A stretch of 64,000 nt of DNA from Trachythela sp. YZ-2020 (GCA_016169945.1 JADLSH010000273.1:2647001-2711000), one strand, 5' to 3'; shown: positions 36,618-49,587, numbered from the stretch's first letter. Program-made: numbers and translations. The notes: a model not told the origin generated them from the letters alone.

Positions 36618-36963
36618 CAGGGCCATTTTTAAGAAATCGTCAGTGGGGGGGCATCATCGAAAGGGGACGTAACAAGTAGGTGGTGTATTACAGGTGTAGG
36701 AAGGCGAAGGGGGGTATGTTTGTATTCTTGAGTCTCTGTGGCTTGATTTCCTGAATTTTCAGAGACAATTTTTGATAAACGGAGCCAGGTTTTGTTGTGA
36801 GAATACAATAACTTTCCTCTAACCTCAGTTTTTTCCCTTTTTGGCTTCTACTTTGGACAAAAGGGACCTTCACTGGGGGGGCAAAAATAGCTTACTGGGG
36901 TGGGCGAACATGGGGGCTGGGGGGGCTTTTGCCCCTCCAGTACATTAGTTAAAAAAGGCCCTG
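36618..36963. mobile_element. 346-bp hAT-type MITE
   Basis: Ends cagggccatttttaa / complement cagggccttttttaa. Exact 8-bp duplication CTGAAGGC at 36610-36617 and 36964-36971; the empty site CTGAAGGC is at 54308-54315 in copy B. An 8-bp duplication with CAGGG-type ends is the hallmark of hAT elements. Internally rich in G-runs. Confidence 0.85.
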
Positions 36964-37064
36964 CTGAAGGCGGTGAATACTTTTGAAATTGCAGGTGATT
37001 GAGTATATAATTAAGCATTTAGATCTATTAACCACTTCAGGTCGTCAAATTATAGGACATGCAT

Positions 37065-38961
37065 AGCCTCCTCCGCAGGTATCTCTTGGATCCCCGGGGT
37101 AGGTTGCGTCACTGTAGAAAGTCGAGGAGATGCCTGCCAAAACCCGACATGGTTGAGCCGATTTGCGCATCTTGCTTGCGCAGCGATTTTTGTCTTCAGG
37201 GTAGGTACGTGGGGAGGATTTTGAAATTCAAAATGGCGGATTGCATTGAGTGGAGAATTTATTTTATCTTTAAGTTCAGCTTTTTTGAATAATTTAATCA
37301 TGTATAAAAGACTTGGTTGAGGTTTTAAAGGTTTTAGAATGTTTATATATCGGGAATTTTTCGTGTACTGTATATGCATGCTATATATATTTGATGCTGT
37401 AAATCTTTTAACAAGCATAAAGGTAGATTTGGTATTTCTATACAAATATGAAAACCATTAAATTTTATGAATCACATAATTATATAGTTTGTGCCATATA
37501 TATTAAAAACTCTACTCTGTCAGTCTGTCTACTCTGATTGCTTCATATACATAGAAAGGAATTCTAACCACAAGGGGATTTTCTATATTTCTTTCTTTCT
37601 ATTTGCATGGCAGGCACAATTTCGTAATATAGTATAATTTGCTATGTACAGTTTTTGGTTTCTAAGAAGATGGAAAGTGGGTTAATTCATTATTAAAATG
37701 AAAGTATCATAGTACAACTGTACAACTCAATATAATGTATGCCAGATTTAACATTAGAGGACAGTTTCCAAATGTAAGAAATGAGGACAAAATTGCCAAA
37801 ATAGCTAAATCTGGCAAGTAGTGAAGCAAGATCCTCGCCAACATGGCCATAATGAAATAATCATGTATCCTATATAGTTTATGGAATATTTTAGCAGTCA
37901 TTATGTGTATGGCAAACTTGTTGCTCCCTGAACAGTTTCAATTTCTGTTCAGCATATAGCCTGCACCATATTTTAACACATGGGCATGCAACCATTGAAA
38001 TTGAAAACATTGATCTAGCTATTATAAACAGCCAGCTGGGTATAAAAGTTGTATGACCTACCTTACAACAGGCAGTACTAAATTAATAGTAAGCTTTAGT
38101 TTTGTCTTTAGGATCAAACTACCAATTTTGAGCCATTTATCTGGAAGTTAGTGAGATTCGTCTAGAAGTTAATAGTCACTAACTTCCATGCAAACAGCCT
38201 TCCCATGCAATGTTGAATTTCTTGTTGCATTTTTCAGGTAGTTTGATCATAAACACTTAATTGCACCACATGTTCAGAGTTTGATAAAACATTCGCATCC
38301 GATCTTTATCTGATATACAAACGCTCGCCTTCGGCTCGAGTTTCTATATCAGATAAAGATCGACTGCTCATGTTTTATCTATAACATAGAAAACTATTTG
38401 CTATTTTCTGAAAGTAGGCACATCCAGTCCAAACATGCATTTGATTATACATGCCATAGAATAATTTTGATTGTAACATGCAAATATATTACAGTGGCTC
38501 TATTTATAATCATTGAACACTTCCCGATATTAGGCACATTTTGCATCACAACACCACATGGTGGCAGAAGTTGGGGAGCTATGGAGTCGTCAACCTCCAT
38601 ACTCCATAGTCTATAAGGCTAACTCCAAATTGAAAATGTGCACTTCAAAACTTATACTTTTTTAATATTTGTAACATAAAATGTTACAGTATTCTGGCGA
38701 ACGTTTATCAGTATAATTTTGCAGTTGTTTTATGAACAAATAATTATCCCGTGAGAGTGAGGGTAACACAGCTTTTGACATTTCTCTTTAGTTTTAATAT
38801 ATGAGCAAAATATCCCGTGGGGTGGGGGTAACATGACCGGTCCATAAGGGTAACATGACCGGTCCAAAATCTTCGGGTTTTGGCAGGCATCGACACTAAT
38901 TTTTTTTTCCAGCAAATAATTTCTGCCCGCCAATTTTAAAGCGATGCCTGCGGACGAGGCT
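37065..38961. mobile_element. 1.9-kb TIR element with 11-bp target duplication
   Basis: Ends agcctcctccgcaggtatc and complement agcctcgtccgcaggcatc. Flanked by AGGACATGCAT at 37054-37064 and 38962-38972; the single empty site is at 54398-54408 in copy B. Contains an internal palindrome at about 38290-38385 (atctttatctgatat / atatcagataaagat) and an inverted pair around aggatcaaactacc / ggtagtttgatc (about 38110 and 38240). No coding sequence recognised. The long duplication suggests a Mutator-like origin. Confidence 0.75.
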
Positions 38962-39842
38962 AGGACATGCATAATATCCAGCCAAGTCCTGATGGATGGG
39001 TCTGGTCTATATATGTTTAAAACTTTTAAATAATATCTTTAAAAGAAATAATATACTTTCTATAAAGAAAGAACAACTTACAGCTATTCTGGTTCTTGAA
39101 TTAGATTTAGTTTTAAACACATTCAAGAAATATAGTATTAAATTTTGTTCGCCTGAACATTCGCTTTTAACTCGCCCAACTGGTGATATATTTCTTCAGA
39201 AGATATTTTTAAATACGACATAAAACAAATTTCAAATTATTCAGTTTTGCTATGTCCCAATACAAGCCCCATCTCTTTAGTTGTTGAATGTAAAGAAAAC
39301 CACGAAAATTGCGTAAATCGTTTCTACGCCACAAATTTTTAGCTCAACAAATATATCAGGAGCAATATGTTTTTCCGAGAAGAGGAGCGAACCATATTGT
39401 CAAAATACAACATCAGTGTGTTGTTATCTTTATTCTTAGTTTACTGCTTCTGGAATTTTTTTTAAAACATATATTTTTAACATCAATATTTTGACAGTGC
39501 ATGCATGTGTACATGCAGGCCTATATTTAATCTCGATTAATTCACAAAAATGGCAAAAACATATACATGAACGTATAATTGGAATATAGAACAATATTGC
39601 AACATTTATTGAATTAGCACGACGTGTATAAATATATATTATGTAAAGTATAGTAAAATAATCGCGCGTCGTGGTCAAAGTAGCATTATACGCTTTCGAG
39701 CTGACCACTGACTATCAAAGAGCAATAAAAATTCAATTAAAAACCTAATAGCTAAGTTATTTAAAAGGTCTCTTATAGGAAATATAATAATACGACATCA
39801 ATATACACTAATTTCACGACGTGTTTTTATGGAAAATGCTAT

Positions 39843-39895
39843 GCCATGCGATGGCCAATGCAATGCGATGGCCAATGCAATGCAATGCAATGCAA
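39843..39895 (+). repeat. Short tandem repeat (caatg/ccatg type)
   Basis: Units atgccatgcgatggcc and aatgcaatgcaatgcaat. The matching place in copy B (55335-55365) has a (catgc)n run instead, and copy B lacks about 230 bp here, probably through slippage or recombination. Confidence 0.6.
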
Positions 39896-40128
39896 TTGTC
39901 AATACAGAATAAACAATTTGAATATTTATGAACTACTGGGAAGAAGGCGAATGTTTACTGAAACAATACTCGAAGTATTTTGGTTTCAAACATCAATGAA
40001 ATATGCTAGTCTAGTCCATGAAATTGAGGACATGTACAGTGATATTAAAATATAACTCACATGACCAACTCTTCATCTAAGCTTTTAAGCCTTATTTTCG
40101 TCTGCGTTTTGTTTCCCCCTCGATAGCT

Positions 40129-40392
40129 TTTCGATCAGAGAGCGGGTAGCAAGACTATACGAGCAGTATTACATTTTAAACAGATTGATTTCATGCATGT
40201 CCGGGATTTCAGGATCATCTTTAATTTATATATTAGCGACAGTTTACGGACTTCTTTACGAATAAAAATACACTAAAGTTAATTTATTGTGCATTGGTTT
40301 ATCCGTATCTTACTTTTGGGAAACTAATATAGGGAAACACATACCGAACAAAGTTACAAAAGATATTGAATATACAGAAAAAAATCGTTGAA
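40129..40392 (+). pseudogene. Hydrophobic hypothetical exon, copy A (stop inside)
   Basis: Follows a pyrimidine-rich tract and 'ccctcgatag', a good acceptor. The frame encodes IRERVARLYEQYYIL, then a hydrophobic segment (SGSSLIYILATVYGLLY) and is closed by TAA at about 40260 where copy B has a Gln codon; it otherwise continues to IEYTEKNR and a stop. I do not recognise the family. One or two membrane segments are likely; a gustatory-receptor-like exon is a guess only. Confidence 0.35.
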
Positions 40393-40919
40393 CCATTATT
40401 TCTTAACTTAAAGATTTAAAATAATTTTAAGATAAATTATTTCATAAGTAGTCTGTTCATGTGCCGTTTCAAACATTGCAAATATTTACCTGAAATCTTT
40501 AATGATTACTTTACACAGAATAATGAAGTACATCATTATAATGCTCGAAACTCAAATAAATTGCAATATTAGTTATATGAGATCTAATTATAGCTACAAA
40601 ACACACTATCGTTAAGCAATAGTACATCATACTTCGTTGAAATAAGCAATAGTACATCATACTTCACTTTCAAGAAAAGTCAAAAGCGTTCTTCTTAGAA
40701 TGTCCTAACTGAATACTATTATACCGCCTAACTTTAAAATATATGATTGGTTTTTGCAATATACCGTACACATTTAGAAAATGCATATCTTTCTATATAT
40801 ATTGCACTACATTTCTAAATAACTTTCCAGGTTAACATCACGCAATATGAAAAAACATAGGGGGCTCAGCCCCCCCCCAATCAACATGTCTCCCTGAGTC
40901 CCCCTCCACTACGCTCCTG

Positions 40920-41250
40920 CCTACGTTCGAGTCTTTACATAGCGCTGGGACCTTCCCTGATGAAATCGAGGCATTAAAAATGATCGTATACGAACTCGTA
41001 CGCAAATTCCTTGAGAATAAGTGGTGGAGAGTTATCGCGTCCACTCGCTTTAGCGGGCTGTAATTCTAAGAGCTTCCTACAGACTTCATAGCATTTAATA
41101 ACTGGTATAATTTCCGCACCTGAGAGGTTGGTAGGGAGGCATTCCAGAATCCAGTCTTTCTTTGGCAACATTCTAGAACATCTTTTTCCTGGTGTCAAAA
41201 TCTCATTGAATCTTTTACCGGTAATGGCCCATTGACGTGCTTTACCAGAG
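40920..41250 (-). pseudogene. LINE reverse-transcriptase N-terminal fragment
   Basis: Minus-strand frames contain LLELQPAKASGRDNSPPLIL and, after a frame change near 40985, FNASISSGKVPALCKDSNV. These correspond to the first conserved blocks of non-LTR reverse transcriptases (leucine/lysine-rich 'kasGpDgi' and 'fn.sl..g.vP..wk...v'). Decayed, no catalytic box. Confidence 0.6.
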
Positions 41251-41655
41251 TGATAGTAAATATAAAACAAAAACCTCTTCTTATGTAAATTTAAAGTCAC
41301 TTGAAGTATCAGAAGTGAATAAAACCTTCGGATTGCCAAGATATTTTGGGATGTACAACTTTACGAAGATTTGAGCGAGAAAGCGTAGCAAATCTGGCAG
41401 AGGCTTTCCCACTTTTCCCTCACTCAGTTCCTTCTTTCCTCCGCCAACGCTCCGAATTTCAGCGGTTTCCTCATTATATTGCCATTTAGCGCGTTTTGTT
41501 TATTACCATCTGGCGCATTCTTTATTTGTTTATTACCATCTAGCGCATTATTTACTTATCATTCAATATTTATCCAAGCCTCCGCGAAGGAGAGAGGTCA
41601 ACCGACCAAGCTGTCTATTTAATGGCCAACATTTCTTTCGGAACGGTGATACAAA

Positions 41656-42230
41656 TTAATAGCACAACTCTACATCATCATTAGAATTAGATTTAGATTT
41701 CAGGTCTCCAACGAATACATATTTTTTGCGTGGTTTTCTCTGGGGTTTTGACGAATTCAGGCTAGGGCAACTCGAAGTGACTCCAATGCAGTCAGGGTGT
41801 CGCCGTTCAATATTATTGGCTGATTGTCGCTCTACGACGGACTCTCGAAACTTCAGTAATTCAGTGTCCTCAGCTTTTACTTTCATACAAGGTTTCGTGG
41901 ATCTAGAATACTGTTCTGTTTGTTCAGACTTCGAAATTTCGTCCCAGTAGAGTTGTTCTACATCTTGTTTCACAATGTCAGGCAGCAAGCATCGTTTGTG
42001 CTTACTCATAGAATAAAAGATAGGTCCATCGTCCAAGGATAATCCGCAATAATTTACGCCAAGTTTATTAACACTATTTTTATCGAACGATAGCCATCTT
42101 GTAGGATCAGTAAATTTAAGTTCCTTCACAACTGCGTATTCACGAATACTTGCACGACAAGAACCAGGAGAATAAATATAGTACCTTTTAATCGGATTGC
42201 GAAGTGTTTGTTCCGTATGAATTCCGAACT
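41656..42230 (-). pseudogene. Unrecognised coding-like fragment
   Basis: An open minus-strand frame of 157 codons (ATG at 42129, stop at 41656) extends upstream in frame to about 42225 (FGIHTEQTLRNPIKRYYIY) before a stop. The N-terminal part looks protein-like (WLSFDKNSVNKLGVNYCGLS, LDDGPIFY); the C-terminal part is polar and basic (PQRKPRKKYVFVGDLKSKS). It lies between a LINE fragment and the start of segmental copy B. It may be a broken element gene; no family recognised. Confidence 0.35.
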
Positions 42231-43364
42231 TGCCCCTTTAATTCCAGCCCATTTTTTCTTGCCTTTAAGAGCCAGCTTGGAAGACAAACTTCGAATGGAA
42301 ATGATATAAACTCTCTTTTATATTTTCTGTTTTAATATTGTATTGATGTATATATAGTAGACATACTATGAAACATGTACATTTGTTCAGTCCGTTTTTT
42401 ATATGTAAAAGTAAAAACTTTCTTTTAAATAAATACTGACATATGTTTTCTGTTATTTTAATAATCTTATCACGACAAGCTTTGAATATAAAACAATAAA
42501 ATTTATCACTGCCACACATTTAATATTCTTTGCACTATAAAAATACAGCTCGCCCCTTGATCAAAACATTGATCTAATGCTATTTTTACTTTGTAGTGCA
42601 GGAACATTTTTTCCACGAATTCGATCTTGCATGAATTTTTCCCTTCCTTTTCCCTTGCGCGATATTTTTGTCCTCCCCCTCATTACTTTTCTAATGGTCC
42701 GCCCTTTATAGAATCATAACAAACGAGAACATTTTAGTCAGCTATTTCTTGTCAAAAATCCTTTTTAGTGGGTATATATAGTGAAAATAACCCTCTATAT
42801 ACATGCGAACGAGGCTTGACTAATTCTCTTTATCTCAAAATGAAAATTGTGAATTTCGTATACAACGTGTCTATTTTGGATGCATCTTCGTTGAGGTATT
42901 GTCGGGAAATTAGATTGTCCTTTTTACTTACTGCTCAAGGTGTGAACATGAGTTTAGATCAGCAAAAAATGTTATTAACATTTTTTTAATACATTTGGAT
43001 GAAGAAAATATCGTGTCAGGAAATTTTTTCGAAGTGTTACATTTTTCGACTATTTTAAACATTCTTTAGTCTTTATTGGGAATATATAACTAATCTAAAA
43101 TGGCGCATGCACCTATTTTGCGTGCTTCAATTACGCACAACTTCGCCTGAAGGCGGTGAAAACTTTTCAATTCGGTGATTCAGTATATAAGTGTCATGTC
43201 GAACAATAGTTGTATTATCCATTTAGATCTATTAACCACTTCAGGTCGTCAAATTAATGAAGGCATGCATAATATGGCCACGTCCAGAAGGATGCAGCTG
43301 GCTATATAATAATGTTAAAATTCTTAAACATTATTATCCATAAAAGAAATAATACTCTTTATAA

Positions 43365-44000
43365 AAAGGTAAGGTAAGGTAAAACTTTATTTATACACGC
43401 TAACCCCTTCAGTAATTATTGATTTCCAATGGGAGCGTCATAAAATTAAAAATTACGCACATAATTCAGTTCTAGATACATATATAAAAAGTTGAATGAT
43501 ATAATACAAAAATAGTAGATAGTATAACAGGCTAGTTGCATGCACGTAAAAGCGAGTTGAAACTTACTAAGCTCTCCGCACTTCTAACTTCAGTTGGTAG
43601 ATTATTCCACAATTTAGCACCGTTGAAACCAAAACTTTCTTTTAAATATTCCGTTTTAGGAAAAGGAAGATTTAGCTTCATGTCAGAATTTCGTAAATTG
43701 TAATCATGAGGTCTGACAACTGAAGCAATGGAAAATATTTCAGTAAGCGCTGTAGGAGCAAAACCATGAATTATTTTATAAATGAGTCGGGCTTTAGATT
43801 CTAATCTTCGTTCTTTAAGTGTTTTCCAACCGAGCGCGGTCAAAGCAGCCTCTGACCGACTGTGCTCGCTTGGATAGCCCATAATTATTCTTGCTGCTCT
43901 GTTTTGAAGACTCTGCAATTCATCAGATAAGATATTGCCAATCAGATCCCACACTTCACAACAATAATCAAAATATGATTGAACCAAAGCGTTGTAGACA
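43365..44000 (-). pseudogene. LINE reverse-transcriptase C-terminal fragment, copy B
   Basis: A longer open stretch than copy A (43532-43987): SYFDYCCEVWDLIG, LQSLQNRAARIIMG, then an intact C-terminus with GFNGAKLWNNLPTEVRSAES and a stop. (acctt)n tail near 43370. The insertion predates the segmental duplication because both copies carry it. Confidence 0.8.
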
Positions 44001-44192
44001 GAGATAAGAGTATAGAAAAATATAGATAAGAGTAAACATAATTATTCTTGCTGCTCTGTTTTGAAGACTCTGCAATTCATCAGATAAGATATTGCCAATC
44101 AGATCCCACACTTCACAACAATAATCAAAATATGATTGAACCAAAGCGTTGTAGACAGAGATAAGAGTATAGAAAAATATAGATAAGAGTAA
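43879..44192 (+). repeat. Tandem duplication of about 157 bp
   Basis: The segment from cataattattcttgctgctc to agataagagtaaa occurs twice in a row (about 43880-44035 and 44037-44192) with no visible difference; copy A has one. It must be recent, or an assembly duplication. Confidence 0.75.
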
Positions 44193-45284
44193 AGAAAAAC
44201 AACAGTCAAGTTAATTAATGTAGGCTAGGACAGATCGACTTCCTGTCTTTCGAAATATTTTTATTCAAGCACATTCAAGTGATATAGTGCTTAATTTTCA
44301 ACGTCTGAACCTTTCCTTTTAACGCGCGCAATTTCTAAACTGGTAAAAGCCGTATGAATACGGATATATTTAAATTCGACATAAAATAGCTTTCAATTCC
44401 CTGTTTGTTAATTCCCGCACAAAGCGCGTGCGTGCACTTGCACAATGCAAGATCATGTCTTTAGTTGCTGAATGTGAATAAAACCACGAACATTGCGTAA
44501 AACTCTTCTATGCCACAAATTTTTAAATCATCAAATATATTGTCAAAATGTTTTTATAGTGAGAACAAGGCGAACCGCTTTGCCGAAATACGACGGGTGT
44601 GTTTTCATCTTTATTCTTAGTATTTACTGGGCATGAGGGGAGTTTTGAAACTTTATCCAAGAAGCTATATATTAAGTGACTTTACATATAATATTATTTG
44701 AATATTAACTTAATTGTTTACTATTATTATCAGCCAATTTGTTCCATTTACTGAAATGGAGAAATTATCGAAAGTTGATGGCGGCAAATGATTACAGAAT
44801 CACTATATACGAGAAAGTTTGAACCAGCTATTCGTTTTCAAAAACGTTTCAAGTGGACTTGGTAAAAATAATCCTTCACATGAAAATAAGGCTTGAATTT
44901 CTGCTGTGATAAAAATTGGGAATTCCTACAATGTGTCTATTTTTTAATTCATTTGCTCAATTTGTGTCTGAAAATTAAATAATTTTATGCCGTTCGGGCT
45001 CTACAGTAGTCAGTTGTTGATCATGCATTAAAAAAACACGAAATGTTGTGGCGGGTAAATTTTTAGGAAAGTTGTATTTTCATCTGCAAAGTTCGAGCGT
45101 AAAATCATGATTTTTTTCAATATTTTTACATCCTCTTCACATTTTAACTCAGCTGTAGGCGGTGAAAGCGTTTGAATTTGATCATTCAGTATATAAATGT
45201 GGTGTCTAAACGATGGTAAAAATCTCTATCGTACGATGGCCGAGAAGGGCCAAGGCATAAACATTTGCCGGGGTTTTTTCAGAA

Positions 45285-45360
45285 TTACACTCGTGCCGTT
45301 TTTTTTCTCCAAAATTACACTCGCGCCGTTTTTTTTCTCCAAAATTACACCTGTCCTATT
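45285..45360 (+). repeat. Left subterminal repeats of element A
   Basis: Two and a half units of ccaaaattacactcgcgccg plus a T-run, next to the left TIR, in the orientation complementary to the right array. Confidence 0.75.
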
Positions 45361-45479
45361 TATACTATCTTATTAGATCAGTGTATACTATGCTATTGTT
45401 TATTACAAAAATGTCAATCATTTAATTAATTAAACCATATATGGAAGTCATTGATATACTTCATTGTCAAGTGTATTTC

Positions 45480-46375
45480 CAACACTTTTCTCATTTAAAC
45501 ACTTTTAGTGCCGGTATTTGCTGCATATACGTAGATATCATATATACATATATAAAACTTCGAGATGAGTATATACTGATTAATGGCATAATGCACTAAA
45601 ATATACGTTTTAAACTGAGTCTGAAGGTTTTACTTCACATGAAGATGGCAGCAAGGTTTAATAGTATACCTCATCAATACTCAATAGACAATACAAAAAA
45701 TCCCGAGAATACAATACGCAATTTGCTTTTCATTTGATTATAAATATAATGCATTGTTTTCTCCAGTTTCCTATTTGTACATCAAACAAAATGTGTTTTG
45801 TGTTTTCCTCAGGTTTATGATCATTTTACTTGTTTTATATTTGTTCGAATAAGTGCTTGTGTCTTGTCGTCATATAATCCGGCAGTGCTACGACAAAACG
45901 AACAAAAAATGGCGGTTGTGTTGTGTTACGGGAATATATTGCACAGGGATTTTATAGTAACTCTGAAATATTTGGGTTCCTAGGAGTTATTCATGGTGTT
46001 CCTATATAGGAATGTGCACATTGTCATTGAAACGCTTTGTTGAAATAGCATCGGCTATATACTGTAGTCTATACTAAAAGAAATGAATGAATATATGTAG
46101 TTCGAAAAGCACAAAACATTTTGTTTGATGTATACAAACAGGAAACAGAAGAAAACAATGCATTATATCAGTATAATCAAGTGAAAAGCAAAATTTATTG
46201 CGTATTGTATTCGCAGGATTTATTGTGTTCATGAGGTGTACTGACCTCCTGGTTGCTGTCATCTTCATGCGGTGAAGCCGCGAAACCCTCACTTTAAAAC
46301 GTATACATATAATCAGTATATAAATTATCAGTTTGAAGAGCAATATTCAGCAAATAGCCGCTTAATTATAAAAAA
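45480..46375. repeat. Large inverted repeat inside the left end of element A
   Basis: The arm at about 45600-45830 (atgaagatggcagca, gaatacaatacgcaat, atgcattgttttct) is mirrored at about 46105-46285. Subterminal repeat units stand outside both arms in opposite orientation (45290-45360 and 46376-46455). So the left subterminal region exists twice head-to-head, as by an inverted duplication. The frame ATG 46278 (-), MKMTATRRSVHLMNTINP, lies in one arm and is not convincing as a gene. Confidence 0.65.
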
Positions 46376-46480
46376 ACTGGGCGAGTGTAATTTTGAAAAA
46401 AAAACGGCGCGAGTGTAATTTTGGAGAAAAAAACGGCGCGAGTGTAATTTTGGAGAAACCCATAGCCAGAAATGAGCGAC
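46376..46480 (+). repeat. Inner left repeat block of element A
   Basis: Three units of cggcgcgagtgtaattttgg, then catagccagaaatgagcgac, which is also found (complemented) just inside the right repeat array at about 52770-52790. This marks the inner limit of the terminal region on both sides. Confidence 0.7.
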
Positions 46481-46606
46481 TTAGTATTTACGCAATACCC
46501 GCCTGACTCCCAATATTTATAGTAAATTGTATTACAAATGCCGAAATAAACTACGATTCTTGAAATACGAAGATCGAATTCGGGCAAACAAATGCTTGCG
46601 AACAAA

Positions 46607-46816
46607 ATGAGCCTAAAATTATACCATGTCGATGCCGATAGACCTTGTCCCCGAGAAATTCAACATTACGGGCGAGACAGTAGTAGATTAGTTAACAACA
46701 AGCATGAAAAGCTTCAAAATTCCCTGCGAAAAACCTTCGCTGCACGTTATAAACAACACAAATTCCTACATGCGAAGCTTGTTCCGGCAAGATGGGATTC
46801 TTACGGTTTCGAATGA
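46607..46816 (+). CDS. Small basic hypothetical protein in element A
   Basis: ATG at 46607, 69 codons to a stop (MSLKLYHVDADRPCPREIQH ... KFLHAKLVPARWDSYGFE). It lies between the left terminal region and the transposase gene and is rich in Lys, Arg and His. No domain recognised. It could be a short accessory protein, an unspliced 5' exon or a chance frame. Confidence 0.3.
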   Translation: MSLKLYHVDADRPCPREIQHYGRDSSRLVNNKHEKLQNSLRKTFAARYKQHKFLHAKLVPARWDSYGFE

Positions 46817-47189
46817 TAGAAAAACGATAAAATATTACCTTCCCTTCTCTTGTCCCTGTCTAGTTGTTTTAAAGGTAGTTTAGAGCATCCATGTCCGCTA
46901 AACGACTTCGTTTTGCTTAAAATGGCCATAACTCGGTGAGATTTCGGTAGTTTCTTCTCCAAAAGGTACTGTTTTGAATTACGTATTCGGCTTGTCTTAG
47001 ATAACATGCTCTAAACGTCCAACGCGCATGTCTTCTATCGCTAAATACCGCTGAAACTCGCTCTTTGCTCGATGATAAAAGATTATGAGCCCGCGAAGTT
47101 GATTATGTGTCAGCGGTATTATCATGGAAGCGGGAAATTTGTTTTTTTTGCGCGAGATCTAGAATTAATTCGCTAGCTAGCCATGTATT

Positions 47190-49547
47190 ATGGCTGAAAA
47201 TCTCAAATTTAATCTAAACATAACTTTTTCTGAGGGTGCTAGCGACGTAAACGACAAGGAAAATAAAAAGCCTAACTTTGTGTTGGAGGTTCCTCAGAAA
47301 CTTTTGCTTCACTGGCACGACCTTAAGGCAAAAGGTCAAGCTCATGCATATGTAAATTTGATTAATAAATTCGAAGAGCTGCCATTTCGAATCCTAAATA
47401 GTTGTAATTTGGAGAAACGTATTAATGATGCTGCCTGTCTTGCATTGCGAGATTGTCGCGGAAAAACGGGGAGGAAAAAGGCAGAACTCTTGAAGAAGAT
47501 TCGAAAAATAACAGTCCGTGAGGAGGATATTTGTAGTATTGATAAACTAGACACCGAATTAATGGATGACACTGAGGACAAGGCTACACACAAAGACGAA
47601 GTGGAGGAGCTTGAAACAACATGCTTGGAATTTTATTCCGAGTTAATCGAGGCAAAAGAAAAAAACAAAGTGGTTGAAAATAACTTAGCACTGTGTGTTG
47701 TCCAAAAGAATCTATTAAAGGAGCAAAATTCAATATTGTCTAAGCAGGTGGGCAATCTTGAAAATCTTAATGCCCAAAATGTTTGCCAAAATTGTGCGAG
47801 AAACGTCCAAAATACTTCTGGCAAAATTGACCAAGTTGGAACACGGCAACGGCTGAGAAAAGTACACGAACTGAAGACAAAAGCAGAAAGAGCTTTATGG
47901 TTCCTCGAATCGTATGGCGTCACTTTAAGTTCAATTTCTGTTCAAGATGCCACTGGTAAACAAGTGGATATCGGCCCTGGTATAAACAGAGCTCAGAAGG
48001 TGTCGAGGTACCAAAATTTGCCTGAAGATGAGAAAATAAGAATAAAAGAAGTTCTCCACATACTCGATCGGTTCTGTGTTGGCGATGCTGCTTACCATGC
48101 CCTATGTGAAGAAGAAAATGGCTTGCCAAGGAGTTACATGGTGAAACAATGTAGAGCTGATATTAATAGTTCCTTTACTATCACCAGAACCCCAGGAGAT
48201 CTGGTTGGGGCCCAAATGAGTTTCAAAGAGGAACTTAAAAGGAAAATTAGAGAAAAAGTAGGTATTTCTAATAATTAACAGAAATGTTTAGTTAATAATT
48301 TATTTAGGTAATGGTGATTTGATGGTGTATCAAGATGATCCAAGTGATTAGTGTATATATTTTTAAGAATTGTTTAATTAATAGAACCTTTAAGTGATGG
48401 AAATTGCTTCTATTGATTTTTCAGATTGCTGAAGGTAAACTAACCTGTCAAAAAGTAAAGATTTCTGGAGATGGTGCAAAGATATCAAGGGTCTCCAACT
48501 ATATTGTTATGTCGTTTGCCCTTCTTTCTGATGAAAAGGAAGTTATGTCGACAAAAGGTAAATTATCACTTTCTAGCACCGCCTGTTAATTTGCTGCTCT
48601 GCCCCAGAAAATGTCATGCCCTCAGCATTAACTCCAGGGCTCCCCAAAAGTTATCTGTGTACTGAGAAATAATTGTTCTGACTTAGGGAACCATGCATTT
48701 GCAATAGTCTGTGGGAAGGAATGCTATGAAAGTATGGCCATATCTTTCAAAGATGTTTTTGAAGAGATCAACCAGCTTATTGCAGATAGTGCTATTGAAA
48801 TTGATGGAGAAATCATTCAGCTAGATTTTTTTCTTGGAGGAGACTACAAGGTACAGGTATAAAGATTGAGGAAATATGCCAAGGGCCCAAGACACTCTAT
48901 TCCAGATAGGCCGGATAAACTGAGCAGGCTTAAATTATTTTTCTTCCAAAATGTATACCTCAGGCACCTTAACCCATTAGCGGGCAATGCGCATAAATGT
49001 GCCCTACTTAAGTATTTACTCTGTCTAACGCCAGACGGTTTTATTCGTCAATGGTAGAGTACAAGTCTGGTGGTTAATGCTTTAATTTATGCATGGTTTC
49101 ATATTGCATGGCAATGTTTGTGTCCATATAAGCATGCCATCCCACCTTGATGAGTTTAATTTCCCATATTGTCAGGATCATATTCATCAGCTCTAATATT
49201 ATAATTCAACCTTTCAATGTTAAAAATATTATTGGCATTTAATTTTAATAAAGTAGACAAGTCGGTTGAACATTTCTTGTGTATTTATTGACATACTATA
49301 GCCAGTTAGGTATATTATACATGATTTGAATAATTTGTTATATACCATTTTTCATTAGTTTTTGCTGGCAATACTTGGTATGAATGCTGCCAACTCCATC
49401 TATGCCTGCATTTATTGTAAGATTAGCAAGGATCAAAGGTAAGTTAGAATTAATATCTTTTAGAATTTATAACAAGCATCTATCGCCTATTGGCTGGTAA
49501 AATTATATATGTTAATCCATTAGCGGGCAATGCGCCCTACTTTAGTA

Positions 49548-49587
<40 letters not shown>

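Larger units (their letters stand above)
32910..40790 (+). repeat. Segmental duplication, copy A
   Basis: Block order matches 42340-56035: gtatatatagtagacatact, ttgaagtgcaggaac-type block, atgcgaacgaggcttgacta, a LINE fragment, then ggtaaaaatctctatc, gccagtcacgtccagacgcg, ggttcttgaattagattta, and the conserved frame near 40.13 kb. Copy A has its own insertions (33369-33829, 36618-36963, 37065-38961) and lacks element A. Shorter internal similarity (for example attaaccacttcaggtc at 34.26, 37.03, 43.24 and 54.37 kb) shows that each copy is itself built of repeated sub-units. Confidence 0.8.

Noticed and set aside
47342..48129. Minus-strand frames inside the transposase gene
   Set aside because: Antisense shadows of exon 1.
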